From positions 12,983,243 to 13,047,242 of the forward strand of contig JAHCVI010000001.1 of assembly GCA_019096155.1 (NCBI GenBank): 64,000 bases of DNA. Direction: 5' to 3'. Within the stretch, counting starts at the first letter, position 1. Each line of letters begins with the position of its first letter. The translations under genes and the position numbers were made by a program. Positions 33,072-43,750 of the stretch are shown in pieces. The notes below the pieces were generated by a model. The model saw only the letters and a program-made list of their open reading frames with translations, made no database searches and was not told the DNA's origin. The stretch comes from Staphylotrichum longicolle. Its lineage: Eukaryota; Ascomycota; Sordariomycetes; Sordariales; Chaetomiaceae.

Positions 33072-33805
33072 AGAATGCCTTGAGAAACGCGTCGAAGAGG
33101 TCTTCCTTTCTAAATGTCACGGGATGACCCACGAGGCGGGCCGGAAGGATGCAGGCAGCGCGCGGGGCATACGACGCCAATCAGTTGATTAGCCGACCAG
33201 GGGTGGATCAGCAATATCACCAGTAAAGACCGTGATAATCCGGGAAGTCACGAGTGTCACTCGTGATAGTGAAAGTCAACAGTAAACGGAACTCAATAAT
33301 AATTTGCTAAATTTACCAAAAACAAGGAGCTCCATACTCTCACACTGAAGCGTTCCCGAGCGGCGACGGAGCATCTTGGAATTCATCCGAACTATGACGC
33401 CAAACAAGCATCATGTGCACCGACAGATTCGACGCCAGCGAGGTCACTCGTGGATACCGAAAGTGCTAAGGATGCGCCCAGCCTGTCAAATCTCAAAGTC
33501 AAAATTTTCCGATTGGAACCCATTCACGCCAGAAGCGGAACTTAGCGATGGATGCAACCATGCAGGCGGGGACAATGGCGAGCCGAGCGAGCCAGTGATG
33601 CAAACATGCGACATGCAAACATGCAAATGCACAGCGATAAGTTTAATGACCCCGATCAACCGGGTGGCCACTAGGTTGCTTCGCTGTTCTAGCCCGATTC
33701 CGACTGGGATCCGAGATCAAGCCGACGGATGCCAGGGATCCGAACCTGCGGGAGATAGCCCTTTCCCTGTCTCCACTGCGGTAGGTCGGCGCCAACGATC
33801 GCCCG
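33072..33805. promoter_or_regulatory. Upstream region of the ABC transporter, TCCGA-rich
   Basis: 734 bp without a supported gene. TCCGA occurs at 33386, 33508, 33699, 33710 and 33739. Chance expectation on both strands is about one or two. This is the same word that is dense in two divergent promoters of the cluster. Confidence 0.35.
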
Positions 33806-36800
33806 ATGGGATCAGCACCTCAAGATATAAGCATTCTGCGGACATCGTCGTTACCCCTCCCGTCCCGGAATGCAAGCTCAGTGATGACTCGAGCACCACC
33901 GCCCACCAAAAAGTTGCCCACCATGCTAGAACACGAACGCGAGAACCCCGACGACCGGGTGGTCACCAGTGGCGGGCCGTCGACTACCAGCTCCACCAGC
34001 TCCAACGACCATGCCGACGTCTCGGAAACTCTGGGGGACCATGACCACTACCAGCATCACAACCCCCTTCACGACATCCTGGAGGAAGGCGTCTCAACCA
34101 AGCTCCATCGGATCGCCACAGCAGTCTCACGGCACAAGTCCCACGCCACGGCCCCCAGGCCAGACTCCTCTGAGTCCGACTCCGCGCTGAACCCGGAGTC
34201 GGCAGACTTCGACGTGACCAAGTGGGTACGGAACTTCGTAGGTGAGCTGAATGAGCAGGGGCACAAGTCGAGTGAGCTGGGCGTCCTCTTCGCGGACCTC
34301 GACGTCTTTGGATCTGGCTCCGCCCTGCAGCTTCAGGAGAGGGTCGACTCTGTCTTGCTTGCTCCGCTCCGGATTGGCGAGCTATTCTCCCATAAAAAGC
34401 AACACAAGCAGATCCTCCATGGCTTCAACGGCGTTCTAAAGAGCGGCGAGCTGCTGGCGGTTCTCGGACGGCCGGGCTCGGGATGTAGCACCTTCTTGAA
34501 GTCCATCTGCGGGGAGTTACACGACTTGACGCTAGGCAAGAAGACCAATATCCACTACAATGGCGCGTCGCAGCACCAGATGAAGAAAGAGTTTAAGGGG
34601 GAGGTGATCTATAACCAGGAGGTGAGCTATTGATTACTACCCCTAGTGGATAGACCAATAGCACTAAGCAACCTAGGTCGACAAACACTTCCCCCATCTC
34701 ACAGTTGGGCAGACGCTCGAGTTTGCCGCCTCGATGCGGACCCCATCCAACCGCATCCACGGCATGTCGCGGATCGAGTTCTGCCGGTACATCGCCGCCG
34801 TCGTGATGGCCGTTTTTGGGCTCTCCCATACCTACAACACAAAGGTCGGCAATGACTTCATCCGCGGCGTATCCGGTGGCGAGCGCAAGCGCGTCAGCAT
34901 CGCCGAGATGGTGGTCGCCGGCTCGCCCATCTGCGCCTGGGACAATAGCACACGCGGCCTCGACTCGACTAGCGCGCTCAAGTTCGTACTCGCCCTCCGC
35001 CTCTCGTCCGACATTGGCAAGCACGCCCACGCCGTGGCCATGTACCAGGCTAGCCAGGCTATCTACGACGTCTTCGACAAGGTCACCGTTCTCTACGACG
35101 GCAGGCAGATCTACTTCGGCCCCGCGCACACCGCGAAGGCCTTCTTCGAGCATCAGGGGTGGTTCTGCCCGCCGCGGCAAACCACGGGTGACTTCCTCAC
35201 CTCGGTCACCAACCCCCACGAACGTACCCCGCGGCCGGGCATGGAGCAGAAGGTGCCTCGCACGCCCGAGGAGTTTGAGCGGTATTGGCTCAGCTCGCCC
35301 GAGTTCAAGGCGCTGCAGGACGACATGGCGCGCTACGACGCCGAGTTCGAGGGCGAGCGCCAGACCCAGAGCATCGCGCAACTACGCGAGAAGAAACACT
35401 ACCGCCAGTCCAAGCACGTGCGCCCAGGCTCTCCCTTCACCATCAGTATCCTGATGCAGGTGCGCCAGAACACCAAGCGCGCGTACCAGCGTATATGGAA
35501 CGACCTGGCCGCCACAGGGTCGCGAGTCGTCGTGCAGCTCATCATGGCTCTGATCATCGGCTCGATCTTCTACGGCACCCCCGATGCGACGGCGGGGTTT
35601 AACGCAAAAGGGTCCGTGTTGTTCATGGCCATCTTGCTGAACGCCCTGACGGCCATCTCGGAAATCAACGGTCTGTACGTACAGCGGCCGATAGTAGAGA
35701 AGCATGCCTCGTATGCCTTTTACCACCCGGCCACCGAGGCCGCTGCGGGCATTATGGCCGACATCCCGGTCAAGTTCGTGACCGCCGTGGTCTTCAGCTT
35801 GATTGTCTACTTCTTGGCGGGGCTCCGCCGGGAGCCGGGTCAGTTCTTCTTGTTCTTGTTGATCACGTATGTCTCGACTTTTGTCATGACGGCCCTCTTC
35901 AGGTTTCTCGCGGGCATTACCAAGACTGTCTCGCAGGCTATGGCGCTGGCGGGCGTGCTGGTACTGGCTATCGTTCAACTCTGGCTTTATGTAAGTGTCT
36001 GCCTTACCATTCTCCCTGGGTCTGGCTGGAGCGAGGGGTAGTACAGTCCGAGAATGAAATGCTAACCAAGGTTCGCAGCATTCCCGTCCCAGAGATGCAT
36101 CCATGGTTCGCCTGGATCAGATGGCTCAACCCAATCTACTACGCCTTCGAGATCTCGTCGCCAACGAGTTCCATGGTCAAAATTTCCCCTGCTCCTCCAT
36201 CTTCCCCCCGTCTCCATTGGCGACTCCTTTATCTGCGACACCACGGGCGCGGTGGCGGCAGCATAACCGTGAGCGGTGACGCTTTCATTGGGCCACCTAC
36301 AACTACAGCTACTCGCACGTCTGGCGCAACTTTGGCATCCTGATGGGGTTCTTGGTCGCCCTCATGATCATTTACTTTGCCGCCGTCGAAATCAACTCAT
36401 CTACCACTAGCACTGCTGAAGCACTCGTCTTTCCCCGGGGCAGCGTCCCAGCTCATCTGGACCCTAAGAATAAGGGCAACGATGAGGAGGCGGCTGGCGT
36501 AACGGCCGAGGCAAAGACAGAGAAGGCTCCCAAGACCGCCAATATCGAGGCTCAGAAGGATCTCTTCACCTGGAACGACGTCGTGTACGACATCGATGTC
36601 AAGGAGGGCAAGCGCCGCCTACTGGACAACGTGTCTGGTTGGGTCAAGCCCGGTACGCTGACGGCCTTGATGGGCGCCTCGGGTGCCGGTAAGACGACCC
36701 TGTTGGACGTGCTCGCGCAGCGGACATCGGTCGGTGTTGTCACGGGTGATATGCTCGTGAATGGCAGGCCGTTCGGGCCGACTTTCCAGCGCCAGACGGG

Positions 36801-38567
36801 TTATGTGCAGCAGCAGGGTGAGCAGGCGTTCTATCTTTCCCACTTGGTACCTTGACAGCACCACCCGCTGACACCTCCCTAGATCTCCATCTCGACACGG
36901 CCACAGTCAGAGAAAGCCTCCAGTTCAGCGCTATGTTGCGTCGCCCCAAGTCTGTCAGTAAGAAGGAAAAGTACGAGTTTGTCGAGGAGGTCATCAAAAT
37001 GCTCGGCATGGAAGAGTACGCCAACGCCGTCGTCGGCATTCCCGGCGAAGGCCTCAACGTCGAACAGCGCAAGCTCCTCACTATCGGCGTCGAGCTAGTG
37101 GCGAAGCCAAAATTGCTCCTTTTCCTAGACGAGCCTACCAGTGGTCTCGATTCGCAGAGTGCCTGGTCCATCTGCGTCTTCCTCCGCAAGCTCGCCGACG
37201 CCGGCCAGGCCGTGTTGTGTACCATCCACCAGCCCAACGCCATCCTCTTCCAGCAGTTCGATCGCCTGCTATTCCTAGCCAAGGGCGGCAAGACGGTCTA
37301 CTTTGGCAACATTGGCGAAAACTCGCGCCATCTACTCGACTATTTCGAGCGGAACGGCTCGCGCCACTGCGGCGATGACGAGAACCCCGCCGAGTTTATG
37401 CTGGAGGTGGTGGCAGAGGGCGTCAACCGCGACGGCGAGGACTGGCACTCGGTGTGGAAGGGCAGCCAGGAGTTCCGCGACGTCAAAGCCGAGATTCAGC
37501 GGATCACCGACCTGGGTCAGGCTGACAAGCTTCAGACCGGCGGCGGCGAGGAGGGAGACAGCCATTCCGAGTTTGCCATGCCATTTCCCACTCAGGTTTG
37601 GGCCGTCACGGAACGTATCTTCCAGCAGTACTGGCGGATGCCGACCTACGTCTTCTCCAAGCTGCTGCTCGGCATCCTGGCCGGCTTGTTCATCGGCTTC
37701 ACCTTTTTCAAGCCCGGACCGACGCTTGCGGGGATGAGAGACGTCCTCTACGCCGTCTTCATGGTCACCACGCTCTTCACCACCTTGGTGCAGCAGATCC
37801 AGCCCCTCTTCATCACGCAGCGTTCCCTCTACGAGGTCCGCGAGCGCCCAAGCAAGGCCTACTCGTGGAAGGCCTTCCTCATCGCCAACATCATCGTCGA
37901 GATCCCCTACCAGATCCTGACGGGCATCCTCACCTTTGCCTGCTTCTACTACCCGGTCGTCGGCGTCCAGGCGTCGGTCCGCCAGGGGCTTGTCCTGCTG
38001 TTCATCATCCAGCTCTTCATCTACGCCAGTGCCTTCGCGCACATGACCATCGCGGCGCTCCACGACGCCGAGGCAGCGTCGGCCCTCGTCGTTCTCCTTA
38101 CCATGATGTCCATCGTCTTCAGCGGCGTGCTGCAGACCAAAACCGCGCTGCCCGGGTTCTGGATCTTCATGTACTACGTCTCGCCCTTCACCTACTGGAT
38201 CGGCGGCATCACGTCGACCATGCTGCACGGCCGCCCTGTGGTGTGCTCCGAGGACGAGACCCTCATCTTCAACCCGCCGCCCAACATGACATGCGGCACC
38301 TACCTCGCGGCGGGCCAGGCGCCGGGGACGCTGCAGAACCCCTCGGCCGTCGAGGCGTGCCGGTACTGCCCCATCAGCGTCGCGGACCAGTTCCTCGCGA
38401 GCGTCAACATCTTTTGGAGCCAGCGGTGGCGGAATTTCGGCATCATGTGGGCGTATGTCGTGTTTGACATTGCTGTCGCGATTGGCGTCTACTATGTCTT
38501 TAGGGTGAAGAAGGGCAATGCGTTTCAGGGGTTGTTTACGAGGCTCAAGAGGGCCAAGAAGAACTGA
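33806..38567 (+). CDS. PDR-type (ABCG) full-size ABC transporter
   Basis: Exons 33806-34621, 34677-35990, about 36071-36817 and 36883-38567 give a (NBD-TMD)2 drug-resistance pump of plasma membrane type, about 1480 residues. NBD1 has GRPGSGCST (degenerate Walker A), VSGGERKRVSIAEM and ICAWDNSTRGLDSTSA. NBD2 has GASGAGKTTLLD, LNVEQRKLLTIG and LLFLDEPTSGLDSQS, the split typical of fungal PDR proteins. Membrane blocks follow each NBD; a large extracellular loop with Cys lies before the last helix (CGTYL, EACRYCPIS). Between 36150 and 36300 the frame slips about four times by single bases in homopolymers, and the acceptor of intron 2 is uncertain (36070 or 36079). ATG 33923 is an alternative start. 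It probably protects against or exports aromatic substrates of the cluster. Confidence 0.9.
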
Positions 38568-39041
38568 GAGTAGCACCGGCTTTTGGAGGGGCGGCATTTA
38601 CGGGAGGGTATTGACTAGTTATATCAAGACTAGAGAGTAGTAGTATAGTAAAATGCCATCTCATTTATGCTTTGCTACCTCTGAACAAAGTATGTACCCT
38701 ATCCTCTGTATCCTATTGCTAGGCTGCTTATGCTACCGTCTTGCGCCAGCCCAATGCCCCTGACAACGACCCCCGGGAGAGAGCTCCCTCGGGGTGTCTA
38801 ATGCGTTATAAACCTTCTCGGGTATCCATTTCGTAAGACGGTCCAGTGACCGTCCCACTTTCCTGGGTACATAAGCAAATTCGACCTTCCCCGGGCCCCC
38901 CACCCCCAACCCCCTATAATCATTATCCCCAATTACCCCGTCTCTTAAACCAAGTGACACAGATCTCCGTTCTCATCTTCGCGCGACTACGACCACTGCG
39001 TCTCACACTACCAGACCCCATCGACCGGACCCCGCACAGGC
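38568..39041. other. Intergenic, no gene seen
   Basis: 3' region between convergent genes; nothing coding recognised. Confidence 0.5.
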
Positions 39042-39893
39042 TTATACATATGTGGGTTGTCCAGCTCCTGGAGCCGCTCCGGGAGCGGTATCGATCACAC
39101 CTCCGGTCTGCCCAGGTGGTGGTCCGACCGGTGTGGGACCATCTGCGGGGTTGACACCGCCGTGCTTGAATCGGGCACGTAAGTCAGTGGTGGAGCTTGA
39201 GGCACAAAACGACTTCAAGACTTACCCGACCTTCTCCGTCCTCTTGTCATCCTTCGTCCCCTTCCAGTACCTGACTACAAAGTAGGCGCCCTGTTGGCCA
39301 CCGGGGTTAGCCGTGCTCGAGGTGTGGAAGCATCCTCGCCCGAAAGAACGTACCAGAATGGGGCTAACGAAGAAGGCAAACATGGCCATGAAGGAGAAGG
39401 CCAAAACGGTCCTCCACTCGGCGCATCCGCTATATCCGATGTCGGCCGGTCCCGTGACAATGATCGGGCGCCGCCACCACCCACCCCAATAATATCCCCA
39501 GTAGTCCCAAAACCATGGTGAGGTGCATGTGCTTCCGCCGGTACGCTGAAAAAAAGGGTCAGCCTGGGTTCGATCTCGCAGGAGCTGAGTCAAGAACAGA
39601 TATCATCGGGCACGTACCGTGATGAGAAGGCAGAAGGTGATCAGCCACATAATCCAGAGGATAAAGTCGCCCGGGAACGCCAGGAAGTCATAGAGGAGTG
39701 GGACGATGAAAACGATGGAGAAGACGGTACTGATGGACGCCGTGACAATGCTGTAGACGACCCTGCCGTCCCTCGAGACCCCGGCGTCCGAGAGCCTGTG
39801 CAGAAACGAACCGAGGATCCCGAGCACGATGACGGAGCAGATGAGCTGCCAGATACGCAAGCCCAGCTGTAAGACTTTGGCGTCGGCACCCAT
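39042..39893 (-). CDS. MARVEL-like four-helix membrane protein
   Basis: Exons 39893-39618, 39545-39354 and 39290-about 39226, plus a C-terminal exon ending with TAA at 39042, encode a small integral membrane protein. The N-terminal block KVLQLGLRIWQLICSVIVLG and three further hydrophobic segments (VVYSIVTASISTVFSIVF, FILWIMWLITFCLLIT, WRTVLAFSFMAMFAFFVSPIL) match fungal MARVEL-domain proteins of unknown role. Between helices 3 and 4 is a Trp/Tyr-rich loop (WFWDYWGYYWGGWWRR). The tail HGGVNPADGPTPVGPPPGQ is coding-like, but the last splice is unsolved: the strong donor at 39225 does not give this frame with the best acceptor. Confidence 0.7.
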
Positions 39894-40469
39894 GGTGGCT
39901 GCTGGTGTGGTGTCTGGTGCAAGACGGTGGTAGATGTGTGGGTACCGTGAGGTGGTCAGGCTGGCCGAGTGTACGTTGACTTAGTGGTTTGGGCAAGGTT
40001 GGAGGTTAGGACGGGATCTGTGTGCGGTGCTGCTTAAGACCCCTCTCATTGTCTTCGCTTCCCAAAACAGCAGCGGATTCGGGAACGCGAACGATGGGTG
40101 GCCCATCCCGGAAACAGTCCGATGTCACGACCAGTCGCAAACCGCAAGCAGCCATCTGATACACTGCACATTACATCACACCAGTTCCCCCTCACCGATG
40201 GTTTGCGGGCAGCGGGGCAGTATGCTGTCATGGCGCCGAATCAGTCCAAATCCTTCGGTGGCAAAGCGGCGCCGTATTGTCGTGGATAACTTTTAAACGC
40301 ACATTTGTAGACGTTGTCGTCGCAGGCCATGGCCCCTTTGCTGTGTGTTGCTGTGTCTGAACTCGGGCGCTCTTGGCCGAGCTCAGGGGTACGGGCAACT
40401 ATTTACGTCCTGGGTCAGGAGGGGAAAGCCCGGCGAACATGGAAGCGGCAATTGGACTTAGACAGCACC
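39894..40469. other. Intergenic, no gene seen
   Basis: Upstream region of the MARVEL-like gene; no coding sequence recognised. Confidence 0.5.
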
Positions 40470-41020
40470 TCAACCGTCAGGGCTGGTCAGAAATACACGT
40501 GTGATTATTGCGTAAGTGGCTCTCCATCTCTGTCCGAAATGTTCAAGCTCTCTACTGCACTCGGGCAAGTCATCATCTGGCCTATCATTCCTACCCTGTT
40601 CCTTGCAGACCCCGTTGTAGGCCCCTTTCACGTCGAAACTGATCAAGCGTGCTACATTTCGACCTCGCCAGGCGGTATAGATTTGTTCTTGGAGTAGGAG
40701 GATCGCTTGTTCAGCCGACCGTTGTTTGCGCGCTCCGAGGTGGTTGGTCGGGAGGAGCCCATACGTCTCGACCGCATGTGAGATCCTTTCTGCCACGATC
40801 GACTCCAGCAGCTTTCCGAGCGTTGCTAAAAGTGAAATCGGTCTCCAGGCTTTCGCAGCAGTGTAGTCGTTCTTGCCGGGCTGCTTGAATGCGCCTGCGA
40901 CGGCAAGCTGGTGCCACGTACCCGCATCGAACAGGGCGATGGACAGCCCGCGGTTCACTTTGGCCTGATTGCGTCGGGAACACCGTCATAAAGTCGGGCA
41001 AGGACCGCGACGCCATCGCA
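40470..41020 (-). mobile_element. LINE (Tad-like) reverse transcriptase fragment
   Basis: The minus strand encodes the start of a non-LTR retrotransposon reverse transcriptase: KQPGKNDYTAAKAWRPISLL, ATLGKLLESIVAERISHAVE, GLLPTNHLGARKQRSAEQAI, LLLQEQIYTAWRGRNVARLI and SFDVKGAYNGV, the last holding the first catalytic Asp. Preceding sequence (ARLYDGVPDAIRPK-like, in another frame near 41000) also fits. The fragment ends before the YADD motif, so it is a truncated dead copy. Endonuclease, ORF1 and poly-A end are not present. Confidence 0.8.
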
Positions 41021-41159
41021 GAGCGGGCGGGTGTTATAGGGTTTGAAATGGAAGGCGCCGGTGTTTGAGAAATCTTCCCTTGCGTGTCATCGATGACCGG
41101 TACGTAATGATCGAGGGCGACGACGAGACCGAGTGCGACGGGCTCCGCTACAGCGCCAG

Positions 41160-41819
41160 CTAGACAACGTCCTCCTCGCCGTCCATGTAGTAGTCGTCCT
41201 CCTCGTCCTCGTCGTACTGGTAGGCGGCCAGCTTGGGCAGCAGGGCGTGCGAGGGGATGCGCCGCAGGGCGACAGCGTCAGCCATCTCGACGTCCTCGTC
41301 GTCAAAGTCCGAGTCCGAGTCGGACAAGTCGTCCGAGTCCGAGTCGTCCGAGTCGTCCGAGTCCGAGTCGTCCGAGTCGGCGTTCTCGGCCTGCCAGTCA
41401 TGCTCGGGCTCCTCAACGATGGTGTCGGCCCACTGGATATGGCGGTCTTGGCTGGTGCTGGTGCTGGTGCTAGTGGTGCTGCTGCTCGAGTGCGAGGCGC
41501 CGCGGACGGACTGGTTGAACCACGACTCCTGCTCCCGCTCGGCGACGGCGAGCTCAAGTATCAGCGAGTCGAGCAGGTTGGCGTGCCCGAGGAGCAGGCG
41601 GAGGTTATGGTCCGGGCGGGCCGCCTCCGAAGAGAGCTTTGCCCGGGCCTTGTAGGCGAGGAAGTAGGTCTGTGCGATGGACATCTTCTTGTCGGCTCGG
41701 GGTCTGAAGGGCCAGGGGAGAGCTACGAAGGATACCGGCAAGGAGCCCAGGGGCCTCTGTTGGGGGTGTTGTTTTTGTGTGTTCCTCTTGGGAGCTTGGA
41801 TGGGGAGAGGGGAAGACAT
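41160..41819 (-). CDS. ECM13-like acidic protein
   Basis: A single-exon protein with the conserved block SIAQTYFLAYKARAKLSSEA, ARPDHNLRLLLGHANLLDSL and ELAVAEREQESWFNQS, the signature of the fungal Ecm13 family (cell-wall related by genetics in yeast, biochemistry unknown). The C-terminal third is strongly acidic, Asp/Ser-rich (SDDSDSDDSDDSDSDD at about 41340), then ends DEEDDYYMDGEEDVV. Start is open: ATG 41684 opens directly at the conserved block, while ATG 41819 and 41882 add low-similarity N-termini. Confidence 0.7.
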   Translation of the reverse strand: MSSPLPIQAPKRNTQKQHPQQRPLGSLPVSFVALPWPFRPRADKKMSIAQTYFLAYKARAKLSSEAARPDHNLRLLLGHANLLDSLILELAVAEREQESWFNQSVRGASHSSSSTTSTSTSTSQDRHIQWADTIVEEPEHDWQAENADSDDSDSDDSDDSDSDDLSDSDSDFDDEDVEMADAVALRRIPSHALLPKLAAYQYDEDEEDDYYMDGEEDVV

Positions 41820-41882
41820 TTTGGCGTGCGGCAGGCTGCCAACTGTTTGTTGTGCTATAGCGATTTCCCTCCGGCGACTCAA

Positions 41883-42259
41883 GGCGCGAAAGCCAGTTGC
41901 GGAATCGCCGAGATAGGCAGGCTAGGAGGGTGCGTGCAGGGCCGGGGGTGGGTGGCTGAAACGTGGTAAGCAGAACGGAGCACGGGGCGAAGAACTATTG
42001 GCCGGTGTTCCTGTCTTGCTGGTCTAGCGTGGGCGTGGTCGGGTCTGGCAACAAAGAGACAACCAACTTGTCGAGCACGGAGGAGCAGAATCCTATTAGG
42101 TTCGTTTATGTGTGAGCAATATTTGTGTGCTGCGTGTTGGCCTGGTCGGGGGCTGAGGATGGCATGTGCCCGAGAAGGGGGCGGCCCCAGGCCCTTTTGT
42201 AAACCTTGACCGTCTGTTGGTGTTCGGCTCTTCCAGGACGTCGCGGGTCACCAGAACTA
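41883..42259. other. Intergenic, no gene seen
   Basis: 5' flank of the ECM13-like gene; nothing recognised. Confidence 0.5.
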
Positions 42260-42630
42260 GCCAATCATAATTGTTCCGCGGAGCATTTCGACGTGCCGTT
42301 GCATTTTCTCCTCGGCAGGACATTTGTAGATACTCCGTAGGGCCGTCTTTTTCATCCCCCCGACAACCAAGCGAAAGGGCCTGCTCTGCTGCATGAACCG
42401 CTAGGGAACGTCGCGGCACAAGACCTCTGGTCTGTAAGAAAATGGAAACACATTCGCCGAACACAATGGCGGCAACTGAATCTATCGCGGGCATCGCTAC
42501 GGCTGCCCTACGGTCTCGTACTCAAGGATCGTCTCGCCAAGTCAGCCGTATTCGAGAAAATGGCTACCGATTCCCTGCTAGCGGCCAGCCACGAGAGGGT
42601 TTACAAGACCTGGGCCCAAGGAGCAGGAGC
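42260..42630 (+). pseudogene. OYE promoter/5' segment, copy B of inverted duplication
   Basis: This matches the complement of 29254-29624. It carries about 206 bp of the OYE upstream region, then the OYE start (ATG 42466, MAATESI) and about 160 bp of coding sequence. After MAATESI the frame shifts: the expected LPYGLVLKDRLAKSAVFEKM and ATDSLLAASHERVYKTWAQG are readable in another frame. Homology stops at about 42630, so this is a 5' fragment only. Confidence 0.8.
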
Positions 42631-43750
42631 ATAAGACTACCGACGGAACCGAGCCGTATCTCGAAGTCTGCATGTCGAGTCTCAAGGTTCGTTTCCATAC
42701 ACCAGGTTTTCAAGGTTAGTACTAATGGTTACAAAAGGGACCCAACTTCGAGTTTATCCCACCGCTATCCCTGATTTCCCGCCGGCGTGTCCGTTGTTTT
42801 CACTCTTAGATGTGGAGGTGGAACATCGAGCACTGGGCATCGGCTCGCCTCATTCAACTTCCACGATTCAACCGTTCTTGCCGATTGATCAGGCATACAA
42901 TATCGGATTGTGGCCTGAGCAACAGAACCTTAGCGTGGCGGTCTTCCGTAAAGACTTTAGCGATATGAGTGGTTATTCTTGGTCTTATGGCTCTTCAATG
43001 CCAATGCCCTGCTAGAGAATGTTCCTAAACTAAGAATGGTAAATAGATAGGCTGATTAAAACCGCTTAGAGCCCGGGCTAGGCTAGGGTTTTATATTCTA
43101 GTTATAATTTGTAGGATGGAAAGACTATTAGTACGCTACTTAGAGTCCGTCTTCTGACAGCGCTTTCTCTCGTCCGCGGTAGAGGTTGCAGGTCTACGGA
43201 GGGGCGGTGACGCAATGTCGGAGGTGGCTGTTATACGGCGTCGGTCAGCTAGACAGGTGCGGTTGCAATGAGTGGGGAAGTGCGGGGGGGTTGCGGATCA
43301 TATAGGGCCGTGCCGGCGGAATGGGGCAGCCTAATCTTGACCGGATACAGGGTAGGCGGGGTAACATTTCATGCGTGCTTCACAAGATGCTCACGCAGGA
43401 GGGGGATTTTATGAGCGTAAAGGGAGATATTGAAGATACGAAAAAAGACCTGTCAGACAGCGTAGCCTACGCGTCGATACGCTCGTCGATGGTCGTACGT
43501 AGGCAGTCCAGCATGATAGCGATCAGGCCGTGGTGCTGGTGCCGCTAGTTATAGAGCAGTAGTCGCAGGCTTGGGCGAAGCGTCAGGACCAACGGCTATA
43601 GGCTTGGCGGGGTAGCTGGCTTTCTAGTGACCGATCCAAGAAATCTACTAACTAATTTAGCTGTGGTAGAGTTGTAGTGGCTAGGTAGCTAGCGCAAGTA
43701 GCCAGGATGGTACAGGACACTCCTCCCTTTCTTTCCGCCTTGTTGAGAGC
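42631..43750. other. Intergenic, AT-rich, no gene identified
   Basis: A 96-codon frame at 42725-43015 and one at 43321-43548 are open but unlike any family I know. 43550-43740 has in-frame stops at Gln-like positions (EQ*SQAWAKRQDQRL), which suggests more RIP-decayed coding sequence. Confidence 0.4.

Noticed and set aside
37332..38597. Long minus-strand open frame under the ABC transporter (421 codons)
   Set aside because: It is the antisense shadow of a GC-rich coding region; the plus strand encodes an unmistakable NBD2/TMD2.
41300..41420. Tandem repeat of ccgagtcgtccgag as a CRISPR or satellite
   Set aside because: It encodes the Asp/Ser-rich acidic tail of the ECM13-like protein; no spacers, and the organism is a fungus.
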